A stretch of 64,000 nucleotides of DNA. Origin: BM003 sp963783695 (GTDB lineage: Bacteria > Pseudomonadota > Gammaproteobacteria > Steroidobacterales > BM003). Below the pieces are notes generated by a model. That model had not been told where the DNA came from. It made no database searches and was given only the letters and a program-made list of their open reading frames with translations. The DNA lies in NCBI GenBank assembly GCA_963783695.1, contig CAWAOM010000001.1:868001-932000 (forward strand), written 5' to 3'. Both the position numbers and the translations under genes were made by a program. Positions within the stretch are counted from its first letter, which is position 1; each line of letters begins with the position of its first letter. Shown in pieces: positions 33,550 through 42,256 of this stretch.

Positions 33550-34104
33550 ATGACCAAGCCGCCTTCTCCGTACCCGAACCGCACCGTCCTGACGCTGTGC
33601 ATCTGTTTGAGCCTGCTTACGACGTTACTGCTTTCATCTCCCCGACTACTCGCGGACACCGCTGACGCCGGGAGACCGGAACAGCCTGCGTTGGAGACGA
33701 CATGCAGTAGCGGCGCTACGATGTGCAAAGCAACGCCAGGCTTGATAACCACAATACCGGCAAGCCTTCAATGGTATCCCGAAAACTTTTCGCTCGATCC
33801 CGATTTCGGCGCCGAATTTGACTTCAATGCCGGCACCGGCAACACCTTGCTCATCGACCATGAATACGATTTCAATCCACAGCAAACCTTACTGAGAAGA
33901 CTGCTGAAGATCCGTGAACTACGCTTGCTGACACTGTGGGAAAATGACGAAACCCGGCTCTTCCTCGGGGTTGGCCGTGACGGCCTGGCCGGACTGAACC
34001 TGTCGACCAAACGCAATCGTAAAAAATCGACGCCGCGGACGACGGCGAATGGCCGCCCCGTGGTTTTCGACCCTTATCGTCACTCCGGCGCGTCGAGCCC
34101 CTGA
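33550..34104 (+). CDS. Secreted protein of unknown function
   Basis: A 184-residue protein with an N-terminal signal (about 12-35, VLTLCICLSLLTTLLLSS). The mature part has two cysteines (TTCSSGATMCKA), an acidic aromatic segment (LQWYPENFSLDPDFGAEFDFNAGTG) and a beta-rich stretch (LTLWENDETRLFLGVGRDGLAGLNLS), then a basic tail. No family recognised. The CRP-like box at 33500 lies just upstream, and the gene ends 15 bases before the convergent TPR gene. Confidence 0.6.
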   Translation: MTKPPSPYPNRTVLTLCICLSLLTTLLLSSPRLLADTADAGRPEQPALETTCSSGATMCKATPGLITTIPASLQWYPENFSLDPDFGAEFDFNAGTGNTLLIDHEYDFNPQQTLLRRLLKIRELRLLTLWENDETRLFLGVGRDGLAGLNLSTKRNRKKSTPRTTANGRPVVFDPYRHSGASSP

Positions 34105-34119
34105 CCTGCCCGCTGCCGG

Positions 34120-36204
34120 CTAGCGTGGCAGACTCGCGGTCGCTGACTCGGCGCGGCCCGCCACGGACGTCCATTGCCGCTGCAAGTCCTCGCGTATCGT
34201 GCTCTCAACCGCAGCGTATCCGGCGAGACGCTGGATTTGCCTGACACCGGGGATGGCTCCGGCCCACTCAATCTCCCGCCAGCCACCGGCGACCGCCTGG
34301 TCCAGATACATCTCTGCATCTGCCTCGTCGCCGAGACCGGCCGCGATCACGGCCAGTGCGAACTGCAGGCGCGGCGTATTCCAACCCGCGCCAAGTGCCC
34401 TGCTACCGCGCTCGCGCGCCTGGGTCAGAACACCGATGGCCGAGTCAGCATCGCCAAGTGTGCGCAACACCGCCGCGCGTGCGCCCGCCACTATTAACGC
34501 CAACTCCGGTTCGCCATCCGCTGTTACTGCGGCGGCAAGATCGAAACTTTCCAGCGCCGCCGACAGATCGCCACCACGCCAGTTGAGCAGGCCGTTCCAC
34601 CACTGCCATGGCGGTGGACGGTTTTCGACTTGTAGCGCCGCCCGCAGCCTGTTCTCTGCACCACTCATCAACATTGCGTCCAGCCAGTGAGGTCCCGCCA
34701 TTGCTCCATCTTCGGCGCCCGGAGCGCGCAACCAGCGTTGCGCGAGTTGCGGCTGACCCAGAGCAGCGAGCGTGCGCGCGAAAAGTGCATGGCCATGCGG
34801 ATCACCGGTCCGGGATGGCGCATCGGCAAGAAAAACCAGTGCCTCGGCCAGTAGTCCGCGATCCGCGTACAGGGTAGCCTGCAAGAGCTCTGCCTGAACC
34901 GAATGTACTCCGCGCGTTGCGAGCATGCGCAGATTGGCAATCGCCTCGTCGGAGCGCCCCAGCCGGGCCAGAACGCCAGCTAGATTTTGCGTGATAGTCG
35001 GGTCCAGCGGATCGAGATTCTGCGCAGTGCGCAGGACGTCGAGTGCCTCGCGCGGTCCGGCCCCGGCCTGGCGTTGCAAGACGAGCCCCAGCCACATATG
35101 AGCCATCGCATTGTCCGGTGCGATGCTCAGCGCCTCGCGCAGCGCCTGCTCCGCTGCGTTGATGTTCCCCTGATACAGCCGCAGCAAACCGAGTGATGCA
35201 TGGGCGTCTCCAAGCAACGGCTCGAGTTGCAAAGCGCTGTGAACTGCCGCCTCTGCCTGCGCCACCGCCATTTGCGCCGGTCTTGCCCCGGCGCCCGCCA
35301 ACAACAGGTAGCTGTCTGCCCTGCCCGTATGTGACCGCGCGAACTGCGGGTCGCGGGCGATCGACTGATCAAAGTAGGCGAGCGCGCGCTCCAGGCTATC
35401 CACATCGCGCTTGCGCCAGTTGTGCCGACCCAGGAGATAGAGATCGTATGCACCGAAACTCGAGGGCATCGGCGCGACCGCTGCAATCTGCGCGGTATCC
35501 GGAGCCACTACGGCTACGATTTGTGCAGCAATCTGATCCTGCAACGCGAAGATATCCTCGAGGCCGGCGTCAAAGCTACCGGTCCACACTTCAAATCCCG
35601 AACGCCCATCCACCAATTGCAGCGATACCCGAACCTGTTCACCGGCCTTGCGCAGGCTGCCGTCGAGGACGAGATCAACCCGCAGCAGTTCAGCAATCTC
35701 ACGCACGTCTCTCCTGCGCTGCCTGAAGGCAAACGCCGAACTACGCGCAGCCACATCCAATCCGGGAACGGCGACCAGCCGGTTACGAATTTCTTCAGCG
35801 ATGCCATCGGCGAGATACTGGTAGTCCCCGGTCGCGCTGAGGTCGCTGAACGGCAAAACTGCGATTCCGGAAAGCTCTTTGTCTGGGCGTGGGCTGTGCG
35901 CGATGATGGCCAGCGCCACGAACGCCAGCACAGCAAGAACCGCACACAGCGAAAGCAGCGGCCACGGGCCTCGACGTCGCGCCACCTGCGCTCCGCGCCG
36001 CCACGCAAAAATCGCTACCGCCGGACATCCGGCCAACGCGACCAGGATGATGGCTCTGAGGCGGTGCGTCGCGCCATCAGCCGCAGACAGCATCGCGGCA
36101 GAGATTTCCACGCCAACCCACGCCACGAAGACATAAACGACAAGCGCTTTGATGACACCGCGTCGCTGTAGTTCAACAAGCCATCGCAATCCCGTCACTC
36201 CCAC
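34120..36204 (-). CDS. TolB-N-like domain/TPR signalling protein
   Basis: A 694-residue protein. The N-terminus has hydrophobic segments (about 19-38, 49-66 and 80-103), then a TolB-N-like domain (GIAVLPFSDLSATGDYQYLADGIAEEIRNRLVAVPGLDVAARSS, about 112-160) as found next to adenylate-cyclase or OmpR-type DNA-binding domains. The rest (about 235-670) is TPR-like repeats (ALAYFDQSIARDPQFARSH, ALREALSIAPDNAMAHMWLG). The usual catalytic or DNA-binding N-terminal module is missing. It stands alone, so function is unknown; a scaffolding or sensory role is plausible. Confidence 0.8.
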   Translation of the reverse strand: MGVTGLRWLVELQRRGVIKALVVYVFVAWVGVEISAAMLSAADGATHRLRAIILVALAGCPAVAIFAWRRGAQVARRRGPWPLLSLCAVLAVLAFVALAIIAHSPRPDKELSGIAVLPFSDLSATGDYQYLADGIAEEIRNRLVAVPGLDVAARSSAFAFRQRRRDVREIAELLRVDLVLDGSLRKAGEQVRVSLQLVDGRSGFEVWTGSFDAGLEDIFALQDQIAAQIVAVVAPDTAQIAAVAPMPSSFGAYDLYLLGRHNWRKRDVDSLERALAYFDQSIARDPQFARSHTGRADSYLLLAGAGARPAQMAVAQAEAAVHSALQLEPLLGDAHASLGLLRLYQGNINAAEQALREALSIAPDNAMAHMWLGLVLQRQAGAGPREALDVLRTAQNLDPLDPTITQNLAGVLARLGRSDEAIANLRMLATRGVHSVQAELLQATLYADRGLLAEALVFLADAPSRTGDPHGHALFARTLAALGQPQLAQRWLRAPGAEDGAMAGPHWLDAMLMSGAENRLRAALQVENRPPPWQWWNGLLNWRGGDLSAALESFDLAAAVTADGEPELALIVAGARAAVLRTLGDADSAIGVLTQARERGSRALGAGWNTPRLQFALAVIAAGLGDEADAEMYLDQAVAGGWREIEWAGAIPGVRQIQRLAGYAAVESTIREDLQRQWTSVAGRAESATASLPR

Positions 36205-36349
36205 ATGGTAAAACCGTCTTTGTAAAACCGTCTGTCGGATCGATTCCGCTCACCCCGAAAGCACCAGGCAGGGCCCCACGTCAGCCATATTTGACGCGGC
36301 CAATTGTGCGGCGTACGCTGCTTCGGCGAAACGCGTCGGAGCCAAAATA
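36205..36349. other. Divergent intergenic region
   Basis: A 145-base gap between the TPR gene (minus) and the YkvA-like gene (plus). ATTTGACG at about 36286 could be a -35 for the plus-strand gene. No RNA or repeat seen. Confidence 0.3.
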
Positions 36350-36925
36350 ATGACCATGCGAGTTACCTTTGAGCTTCAGGAGGAAGACCTCAAACACTTC
36401 CGCCTGATCATGCGCGAAGCGCGCGATGCTGCCAAATCTTTAACCGCAGACGAGATTCTGAGTGCCGCGAACAACCTGCTGCGTGAAATTGAAGACGCCA
36501 AGGTTCCGCACTTTATCGAGGAGCGACTGAATCGTTTGCGGACGCTGATTGGCATGGTCCAGGATGAACAATGGAGCCTGCCGCAGGAGGAAACGGCGCG
36601 AGTGTTGAATGCCCTCGCCTATTTCGCCGAACCCGAGGACCTGATCCCCGACCACATCCCGGGCCTGGGATTTCTCGACGACGCAATCATGATCGAACTG
36701 GTGGCGCGAGAATTACGCCATGAAATAGAAGCCTATGACGACTTCCGCGCCTACCGCGATCGCGAGGGGGCACGCCGCAAAAGCAAGGGCATCGACGACG
36801 ATGTCACGCGCGGCGAATGGCTGGAAACTAGGCGTACCGAATTGATGTCGCGGATGCGCCGGCGCCGGCGCCGTGATCGCGGTCGCCGTCGATCTGGAGG
36901 CCGTTCGCCGCTGTCTCTGCTGTAG
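36350..36925 (+). CDS. YkvA-like (DUF1232) protein
   Basis: A 191-residue protein. The centre contains ALAYFAEPEDLIPDHIPGLGFLDDAIMIELVARELRHEIEAYDDF (about 88-133), the signature of the DUF1232/YkvA family, often membrane-associated. The N-terminal 80 residues are helical (LKHFRLIMREARDAAKSL). The C-terminus is extremely arginine-rich (RRRRRRDRGRRR), suggesting nucleic-acid or acidic-surface binding. The family's function is unknown. The next small gene begins just after its stop. Confidence 0.75.
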   Translation: MTMRVTFELQEEDLKHFRLIMREARDAAKSLTADEILSAANNLLREIEDAKVPHFIEERLNRLRTLIGMVQDEQWSLPQEETARVLNALAYFAEPEDLIPDHIPGLGFLDDAIMIELVARELRHEIEAYDDFRAYRDREGARRKSKGIDDDVTRGEWLETRRTELMSRMRRRRRRDRGRRRSGGRSPLSLL

Positions 36926-36931
36926 ATTGGT

Positions 36932-37264
36932 TTGCCGGCAATCTCGACCGAAACACCGTCTGGGCCTTCCAACCGGCCCGCGCAGTTGCAGGAGCAGCTT
37001 CGGCGCCTGGTAACGCCCCGGTTAGCAAGTCTGTGCGACATCGATGGCTCCGGGGTTTCACCTTCCTCGGCCCGCCAGCGGGCACTCGATTATCGGGCGT
37101 TTGCCTTGATGGACGACCCCCCGGCGCGAATCCAACATCTGGCCCAACGCCTGATCAGGGAGCACGATCTCGATCTCGACGATTCGGGCGGTCTGAGCGA
37201 ATTCAGCCGTAATCTCTGCAATACCCTGGCCGCGGTCTACGAAAAGGCGGCTGGGGAGCGCTGA
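36932..37264 (+). CDS. Small soluble protein, unknown
   Basis: About 110 residues if read from TTG 36932, six bases after the YkvA-like stop; no ATG or good ribosome-binding site is seen, so the exact start is uncertain. It is helical with the segments LQEQLRRLVTPRLASLCDIDG and HDLDLDDSGGLSEFSRNLCNTLAAVYEKA. Probably co-transcribed with the preceding gene. No family recognised. Confidence 0.45.
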   Translation: MPAISTETPSGPSNRPAQLQEQLRRLVTPRLASLCDIDGSGVSPSSARQRALDYRAFALMDDPPARIQHLAQRLIREHDLDLDDSGGLSEFSRNLCNTLAAVYEKAAGER

Positions 37265-37271
37265 GTGGCTC

Positions 37272-37556
37272 CTATGGCCAATAATAAAAGCCAGTGAGCA
37301 CCAGGCTCAGCCACATCATTGCCTGGAGCACCCAGCGGGATGGCTTTTCCCGAAGCAGACTAATGAAACTGAATGCACAAATCGTGGTCAGAATCGAGAA
37401 GATTCCGACGCTGACCAGTAGCGGCGTGAATTCGGCGCGGAGATGCGGGTAATCGTCGCCCAGTAACAGGTAGATGAAGGCTACGATGAGCAGTCCAAAG
37501 GCAATCGCCCCGGTGCTGGCGAAAAATACGCCGGTAATTACGCTAAGTGGTCGCAT
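37272..37556 (-). CDS. Small three-helix membrane protein
   Basis: A 94-residue hydrophobic protein with three predicted helices: about 6-33 (VITGVFFASTGAIAFGLLIVAFIYLL), 43-66 (FTPLLVSVGIFSILTTICAFSFISLL) and 75-92 (VLQAMMWLSLVLTGFYYW). Short charged loops lie between them. No family recognised. An AT-rich gap (37557-37698) separates it from prc. Confidence 0.6.
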   Translation of the reverse strand: MRPLSVITGVFFASTGAIAFGLLIVAFIYLLLGDDYPHLRAEFTPLLVSVGIFSILTTICAFSFISLLREKPSRWVLQAMMWLSLVLTGFYYWP

Positions 37557-37698
37557 GCGTCATGTTTTCTCTGGTTAATGTTAAATCCGGTAAAGATATT
37601 GTTGATTTGAAATACCGCTCATGGCTAGGCTTGTGGTATTAAAACAAAATCAAAATCCTTTGTAGCCCAGGGCCGGGCTTTGCTCAAGAGAATATAAA
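37557..37698. promoter_or_regulatory. Divergent promoter region, AT-rich
   Basis: A relatively AT-rich gap between the small membrane protein (minus) and prc (plus). TTGTTGATTTG (about 37600) and the A-rich stretch ATTAAAACAAAATCAAAAT (about 37638-37656) could hold promoter elements; AAGAGAAT before the prc ATG is a weak ribosome-binding site. Confidence 0.35.
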
Positions 37699-39810
37699 AT
37701 GAATGGAATTATTAGGTTACGAGCGATTCTTGCGAATGTTTCACTATCGGCGATGGTATTTCTGCTCGCCTCTGCGGGTGTCGGTGCGACTCAGACCGAG
37801 GATTCCGATGCGCCGCTGAAGCCGGAACTGCGACACCAGGAGATCGCCCGCGCGGTCTACCATCTCGCCGACCGGTTCCACTATGGCCAGACTGCCTTCG
37901 ACGACGAGTTGTCGGGGAAAATTCTCGACCGTTATCTGGAAAGCCTCGATGGCAACCGCCAGTATTTTCTCGCCGGCGACATTGCAAGTTTCGAAGCTTA
38001 CCGGAAGAGCATCGACGATGCCGTCAGGGAAGGCGAGGTCAACCCTGCTTTCGACATTTTCGACGTTTACCGGGAAAGAAGCCGGGAGCGTGTGAATTAC
38101 GCAATCTCTCTGTTGGATCATGAGCCCGATTTTACGATCGACGAGGAATACGTATTCGATCGTTCCGAAATGCCGTGGGCGGCGGACCGGTCCCAGCTCG
38201 ACGACATGTGGCGCAAACGGGTAAAGAACGATGCCCTGGGTCTCGCGCTTGCCGGCAAGGAATGGGATGAGTCCCGCGAGATCTTGCAAAAACGCTATGA
38301 CCGGGTACTCACCCGGGTAAACCAGATAAAGCCCGACGATGTGTTCGAGATATTCATGAACGCATATACCCACACGCTGGACCCGCACTCGAGCTACATG
38401 TCGCCGCGCAACTCCGAGGAATACCGCATCCAGATGAGTCTTTCCTATGACGGCATCGGCGCCTCGTTACAGCTGCAGGACGAGCACGTTACGATCATGG
38501 GGATTATCCCGGGCGGTCCCGCGGCCCTGGATGGGACGCTCAAACCGAACGATCGCATCATCGGGGTTGGCCAGGGTCCGGACGCCGAGATTGTGGATGT
38601 CGTCGGCTGGCGGCTGGATGACGTGGTCGAACTCATCCGAGGCCCGGGCGGCAGCGGCGTACGCTTGCAGATTCTGCCGTCCGGCGCCGCGCCGGGCTCC
38701 GAGGAATTTGCCCTGGACCTGACCCGGGACAAGATCAAACTCGAGGCGCAGGCGGCGCAAAAGAAAACCATGACCATTGACCGCGATGGCCGGGACTGGA
38801 CCATTGGCGTCGTTGAAGTGCCGAGTTTCTACATGGATTATCAGGCCATGATTGCGGGCGAAGAGGATTACACCAGTACCACCCGCGATGTTCGACGGCT
38901 GATTGCCGAACTCGAGGACGAAGGCGTGGATGGCCTCGTCATGGATCTCCGCGGCAATGGTGGCGGTCACCTTGCGGAGGCGCGTGCGCTATCCGGGCTC
39001 TTCATTCCTGATGGCCCGGTTGTCCAGTTGCGCCAGTCCAACGGCCGGATCGAAGTACTGACCGACAAGGATCCCACGATCGCTTATAACGGGCCGCTGG
39101 TCGTGCTGGTTGATCGTTACAGCGCATCGGCATCGGAAATTTTCGCTGCGGCAATCCAGGACTACGGTCGCGGCATCGTTGTCGGACAGCAGACGTTCGG
39201 CAAAGGCACCGTGCAAAACCTGTTTCCACTGGATCGTTACAAAAGGGCGCCGAACCCGGGCTTTGGTCAGCTGACGCTGACAATCGGAAAATATTACCGC
39301 GTGACCGGTAATAGCACGCAGCATCGCGGAGTCGAACCGGATATCCCGCTGCCATCCTCGATTGACAGCTCGATGGTTGGTGAAAGTACGCGTGACACGG
39401 CCCTGCCATGGGACCAGATTGCAGCGACGGAATTCAGCGGCGATCAGTTTCCTTACGCCCCGGTCCCCACTCTCGAGCAACGTCATGTGCAGCGCCAGGA
39501 AGGCAACCCGGACTTCGACTACTTACGCGGCGATATAGCGGCGGTGCAGCACGCTCGGGAACGAGTGTCCGTTTCACTGAATCGTGATAAGCGCGAGGCG
39601 GAGCGTGAGGAGTTTCGGCTGGAACAGCTTGCACGGGAGAACGAGCGGCGTTCGGCGCAGGGCCTCGAGCCACTCGCGAGCGTAGAAGATCTCGAAAAAG
39701 AAGAAGGTCCGGACTTCATTCTCGACGAGGCGGCTGAAATCGTAGTCGATATGGCCGACATTGAAATTGCGGCGCGGTTGCGACGCAAAGACGCGACTGT
39801 GCTGAACTGA
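37699..39810 (+). CDS. prc: Tail-specific (carboxy-terminal processing) protease Prc
   Basis: A 703-residue periplasmic protease, close to the 682 residues of E. coli Prc. The signal peptide spans about 1-30 (ending VGAT). The N-terminal helical domain (YHLADRFHYGQTAFDDELSGKILDRYLESLDGNRQYF) is typical. A PDZ domain spans about 240-330 (GIGASLQLQDEHVTIMGIIPGGPA). The catalytic dyad is Ser477 in RYSASASEIFAAAIQDYG and Lys502 in TFGKGTVQ. Prc trims tagged or misfolded periplasmic proteins and peptidoglycan hydrolases. A hairpin follows the stop. Confidence 0.95.
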   Translation: MNGIIRLRAILANVSLSAMVFLLASAGVGATQTEDSDAPLKPELRHQEIARAVYHLADRFHYGQTAFDDELSGKILDRYLESLDGNRQYFLAGDIASFEAYRKSIDDAVREGEVNPAFDIFDVYRERSRERVNYAISLLDHEPDFTIDEEYVFDRSEMPWAADRSQLDDMWRKRVKNDALGLALAGKEWDESREILQKRYDRVLTRVNQIKPDDVFEIFMNAYTHTLDPHSSYMSPRNSEEYRIQMSLSYDGIGASLQLQDEHVTIMGIIPGGPAALDGTLKPNDRIIGVGQGPDAEIVDVVGWRLDDVVELIRGPGGSGVRLQILPSGAAPGSEEFALDLTRDKIKLEAQAAQKKTMTIDRDGRDWTIGVVEVPSFYMDYQAMIAGEEDYTSTTRDVRRLIAELEDEGVDGLVMDLRGNGGGHLAEARALSGLFIPDGPVVQLRQSNGRIEVLTDKDPTIAYNGPLVVLVDRYSASASEIFAAAIQDYGRGIVVGQQTFGKGTVQNLFPLDRYKRAPNPGFGQLTLTIGKYYRVTGNSTQHRGVEPDIPLPSSIDSSMVGESTRDTALPWDQIAATEFSGDQFPYAPVPTLEQRHVQRQEGNPDFDYLRGDIAAVQHARERVSVSLNRDKREAEREEFRLEQLARENERRSAQGLEPLASVEDLEKEEGPDFILDEAAEIVVDMADIEIAARLRRKDATVLN

Positions 39811-39817
39811 TTGCAAA

Positions 39818-39843
39818 GTGGGGGTCGCTACGGCGACTCCCAC
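39818..39843 (+). terminator. Hairpin after prc
   Basis: An 11-base-pair stem (one G-U pair) closed by a TACG tetraloop, 8 bases after the prc stop. UACG belongs to the very stable UNCG loop class. It is followed by a pyrimidine-rich CCTTCCCCT rather than a T tract, so it may serve as a 3'-end stabiliser or weak terminator. Confidence 0.55.
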
Positions 39844-39929
39844 CCTTCCCCTACCGAGAACTTTTCCCCGATGTGGCTGTCCCACGCTGCAGGGTGGGCA
39901 GTGAACGGCTGACAGAAAAATGGATGCGA

Positions 39930-39957
39930 TTGTTTTTTGCTATTTGGGTGTTATACT
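39930..39957 (+). promoter_or_regulatory. Candidate sigma-70 promoter for the RND operon
   Basis: TTGTTT (39930-39935) and TATACT (39952-39957) are separated by 16 bases and lie about 50 bases upstream of the first RND adaptor. GGAGGG at about 39996 provides the ribosome-binding site. Confidence 0.55.
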
Positions 39958-40009
39958 CAACTACAACACTATATTTGTGTAGCACCAGTCAGTCTGGAGG
40001 GAGCATCGA

Positions 40010-41086
40010 ATGAGGCGAACAAAGACATTTCTCGCGTTGCTGACTGCGGCCGTCCTGACGATTGTCTCGGGCTGTGATGCCGGACAGGCCGGTACGGTCG
40101 AGACAAACGCCGCCGTTCAGACCTCAACCGCGCTTCCGGTTATCGTGGATTATGCCCATAACGGTCCCATTAACGCGGTGTACCCTGCCACCGGAAACAT
40201 CGAGGCTCTCGAGCGTGCCGGGGTCGTCGCGCGCATCGAGGGTGAGATTCGACAACTTCTGGTAGAGGAAGGCGATGCGGTTGAAGCCGGACAGATTCTC
40301 GCCCGTCTGGATGATTCGCGCCTGTCGCTCCGCGCCAGTCAGGCACGTGCCGAACTGGAAAAACTGCGCCAGGAATACAAACGAAACCTGCTGCTTCACG
40401 AGCGTGGTCTCGTCAGCCCGCGCGATTACGAAGACCTCAGTTTCGAGGTGGATGCCGCATCGGCGTCCTACGAGCTCGCGATGCTCCAACTCAGTTACGC
40501 TGAAGTGAAAGCACCGATAGCCGGAGTTGTCAGCGAACGCTTGGTGAAAGTCGGTAACCGGCTGATCGAGGGAGAAAAACTGTTCGTCGTGACCAATACC
40601 CGGCAGCTGGTGGCGTATATTCATGTGCCGCAGGCGGAACTGGGCAAGTTTGCATCGGACCAGCGCGTTGCAGTCCGTGCCGACGCCCTCCCCGGGCTTG
40701 ACTTCTCGGGGCGGATCGAGAGGGTCAGCCCGATCGTGGATGCGGCAACCGGCACCGCCAAGCTCACTATTTCTGTCGATGATCACGATGCCATACTGCG
40801 ACCTGGCATGTTCGTGCGGCTCGGGCTGATCTATGCGACTCATGCAGATACGTTGCTGGTGCCACGCGAAGCGCTTGCCGAAGAAGACGGTGAAATAAGG
40901 GTATGGATCGTCGATAAGGACATGGTGACTGGCCGCACCGTAACCACCGGACTACGATCAGACAAGTGGATTGAAATCACATCCGGTCTGCGCGAGGGAG
41001 AGCGACTTGTCGTCAGAGGACAGCAAGGGCTGCGCGACGGGACGCGCATTGCCGCGATGACGGCCGCGCCACGTCCTGAAGCCTAG
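40010..41086 (+). CDS. RND efflux periplasmic adaptor lipoprotein (1)
   Basis: A 358-residue membrane-fusion protein. The lipoprotein leader ends in LTIVSGC (Cys near 22). The lipoyl half-motifs are clear: GVVARIEGEIRQLLVEEGDAVEAGQILARLDD (about 66-97) and LSYAEVKAPIAGVVSERLVKVGNRL (about 162-186), with a short helical hairpin between. The beta-barrel and membrane-proximal domains follow (IERVSPIVDAATGTAKLTI). It links the inner-membrane pump to an outer-membrane channel. First of a four-gene operon, paralogous to the next gene. Confidence 0.9.
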   Translation: MRRTKTFLALLTAAVLTIVSGCDAGQAGTVETNAAVQTSTALPVIVDYAHNGPINAVYPATGNIEALERAGVVARIEGEIRQLLVEEGDAVEAGQILARLDDSRLSLRASQARAELEKLRQEYKRNLLLHERGLVSPRDYEDLSFEVDAASASYELAMLQLSYAEVKAPIAGVVSERLVKVGNRLIEGEKLFVVTNTRQLVAYIHVPQAELGKFASDQRVAVRADALPGLDFSGRIERVSPIVDAATGTAKLTISVDDHDAILRPGMFVRLGLIYATHADTLLVPREALAEEDGEIRVWIVDKDMVTGRTVTTGLRSDKWIEITSGLREGERLVVRGQQGLRDGTRIAAMTAAPRPEA

Positions 41087-41116
41087 ACGATCAGACACGG
41101 CGAATTTTTTGGCGCT

Positions 41117-42229
41117 ATGAGAAGACGAGTGATGACCGAAACACCAATAAAAATATTACTCCTGGCCTTACTGTTAGCAGTCGGAGGGTGCACCGGGCCG
41201 GCAGGGGACGATGGTGACGCCGGCGACAACGAACAGGAAGAGGAAGAACAGTCCATCCCGGTCGAGACGGCGACTTTGCAACGCGGAGACGTCTACGCGA
41301 TTTACTCTGGCACCGCCTCCATCGAAGCGTTCGGGGAAGCGATGGTCGAAGCCAAGGTCGGCGGCGAGGTCAGGGAGTTGCTGGTCGAGGAAGGCGATGT
41401 GGTCAGGTCCGGTCAGATCCTGGCGCGTCTGGACGGAGACCGGCTGCGCCTCGAATTGCAGCAGTCGATAGCAAACATGAACAAGCTGCAGCGCGAATAC
41501 GAACGCAACGTCGAACTGCATCAGAAAGGGCTGGTCAGTCCCGGCGCTTTCGAGAACATCAAGTACGATCTGGAGTCGCTGCGAGCCGCCAATGAACTGG
41601 CGCAACTGGAACTCTCCTACACCGAAATCAAGGCACCGATCGACGGAGTGGTGTCGGAACGATATATCAAGGTCGGCAATACCATCGATCCCAACGATTC
41701 AGCATTCAGGGTCACCGACCTCGATCCGCTGATCATCTATTTGCATGTGCCAGAACGTGACTACCGACGGTTGCAGGCGGGCCAGAATGCAACGATTCTG
41801 GTCGACGCGCTCACGAGCAAGCAATTTGCCGGAGTGGTTGCACGCGTCAGTCCGGTCGTCGATGCCCAGACCGGCACGTTCAAGGTGACCATAGAAGTTC
41901 CGGATGAAACAGGTCAACTCAAACCTGGCATGTTCGGACGCATCAACATCGTCTATGACATGCATGCCAATGCGTTGCAGTTGCCGCGCAGCGCGGTGGT
42001 TGGCAGCGACGACGAGCCCGCAGTTTTTGTCGTCGAGGATGAAGCCGTGCGACGGCAGGTGGTATCCCTGGGCTTTAGCAGCGGCGCCAACGTAGAGGTC
42101 ACCGACGGACTCACCGGAGGCGAGCAGATTGTCGTGGTGGGACAAACCGGGCTGCGCGACGGCACCAGGGTGGAGGTGGTCAATGCAAACGGCGCCAGCA
42201 CCGCCAATGTGCCGGCGCAGGATGAATAG
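41117..42229 (+). CDS. RND efflux periplasmic adaptor lipoprotein (2)
   Basis: A 370-residue adaptor; ATG 41132 is an alternative start five codons in. The leader ends in LLLAVGGC (lipobox). After a short acidic linker come the lipoyl halves (AMVEAKVGGEVRELLVEEGDVVRSGQILARLDGD and LSYTEIKAPIDGVVSERYIKVGNTI) and the beta-barrel segment (VARVSPVVDAQTGTFKVTIEVPD). Its layout matches the upstream adaptor, so the pair came from duplication. It lies 27 bases before the first pump gene. Each adaptor may serve one of the two pumps, or they may form mixed hexamers. Confidence 0.9.
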   Translation: MRRRVMTETPIKILLLALLLAVGGCTGPAGDDGDAGDNEQEEEEQSIPVETATLQRGDVYAIYSGTASIEAFGEAMVEAKVGGEVRELLVEEGDVVRSGQILARLDGDRLRLELQQSIANMNKLQREYERNVELHQKGLVSPGAFENIKYDLESLRAANELAQLELSYTEIKAPIDGVVSERYIKVGNTIDPNDSAFRVTDLDPLIIYLHVPERDYRRLQAGQNATILVDALTSKQFAGVVARVSPVVDAQTGTFKVTIEVPDETGQLKPGMFGRINIVYDMHANALQLPRSAVVGSDDEPAVFVVEDEAVRRQVVSLGFSSGANVEVTDGLTGGEQIVVVGQTGLRDGTRVEVVNANGASTANVPAQDE

Positions 42230-42256
42230 AGGCCGGCGGCAGCGGGGTAAATAACA

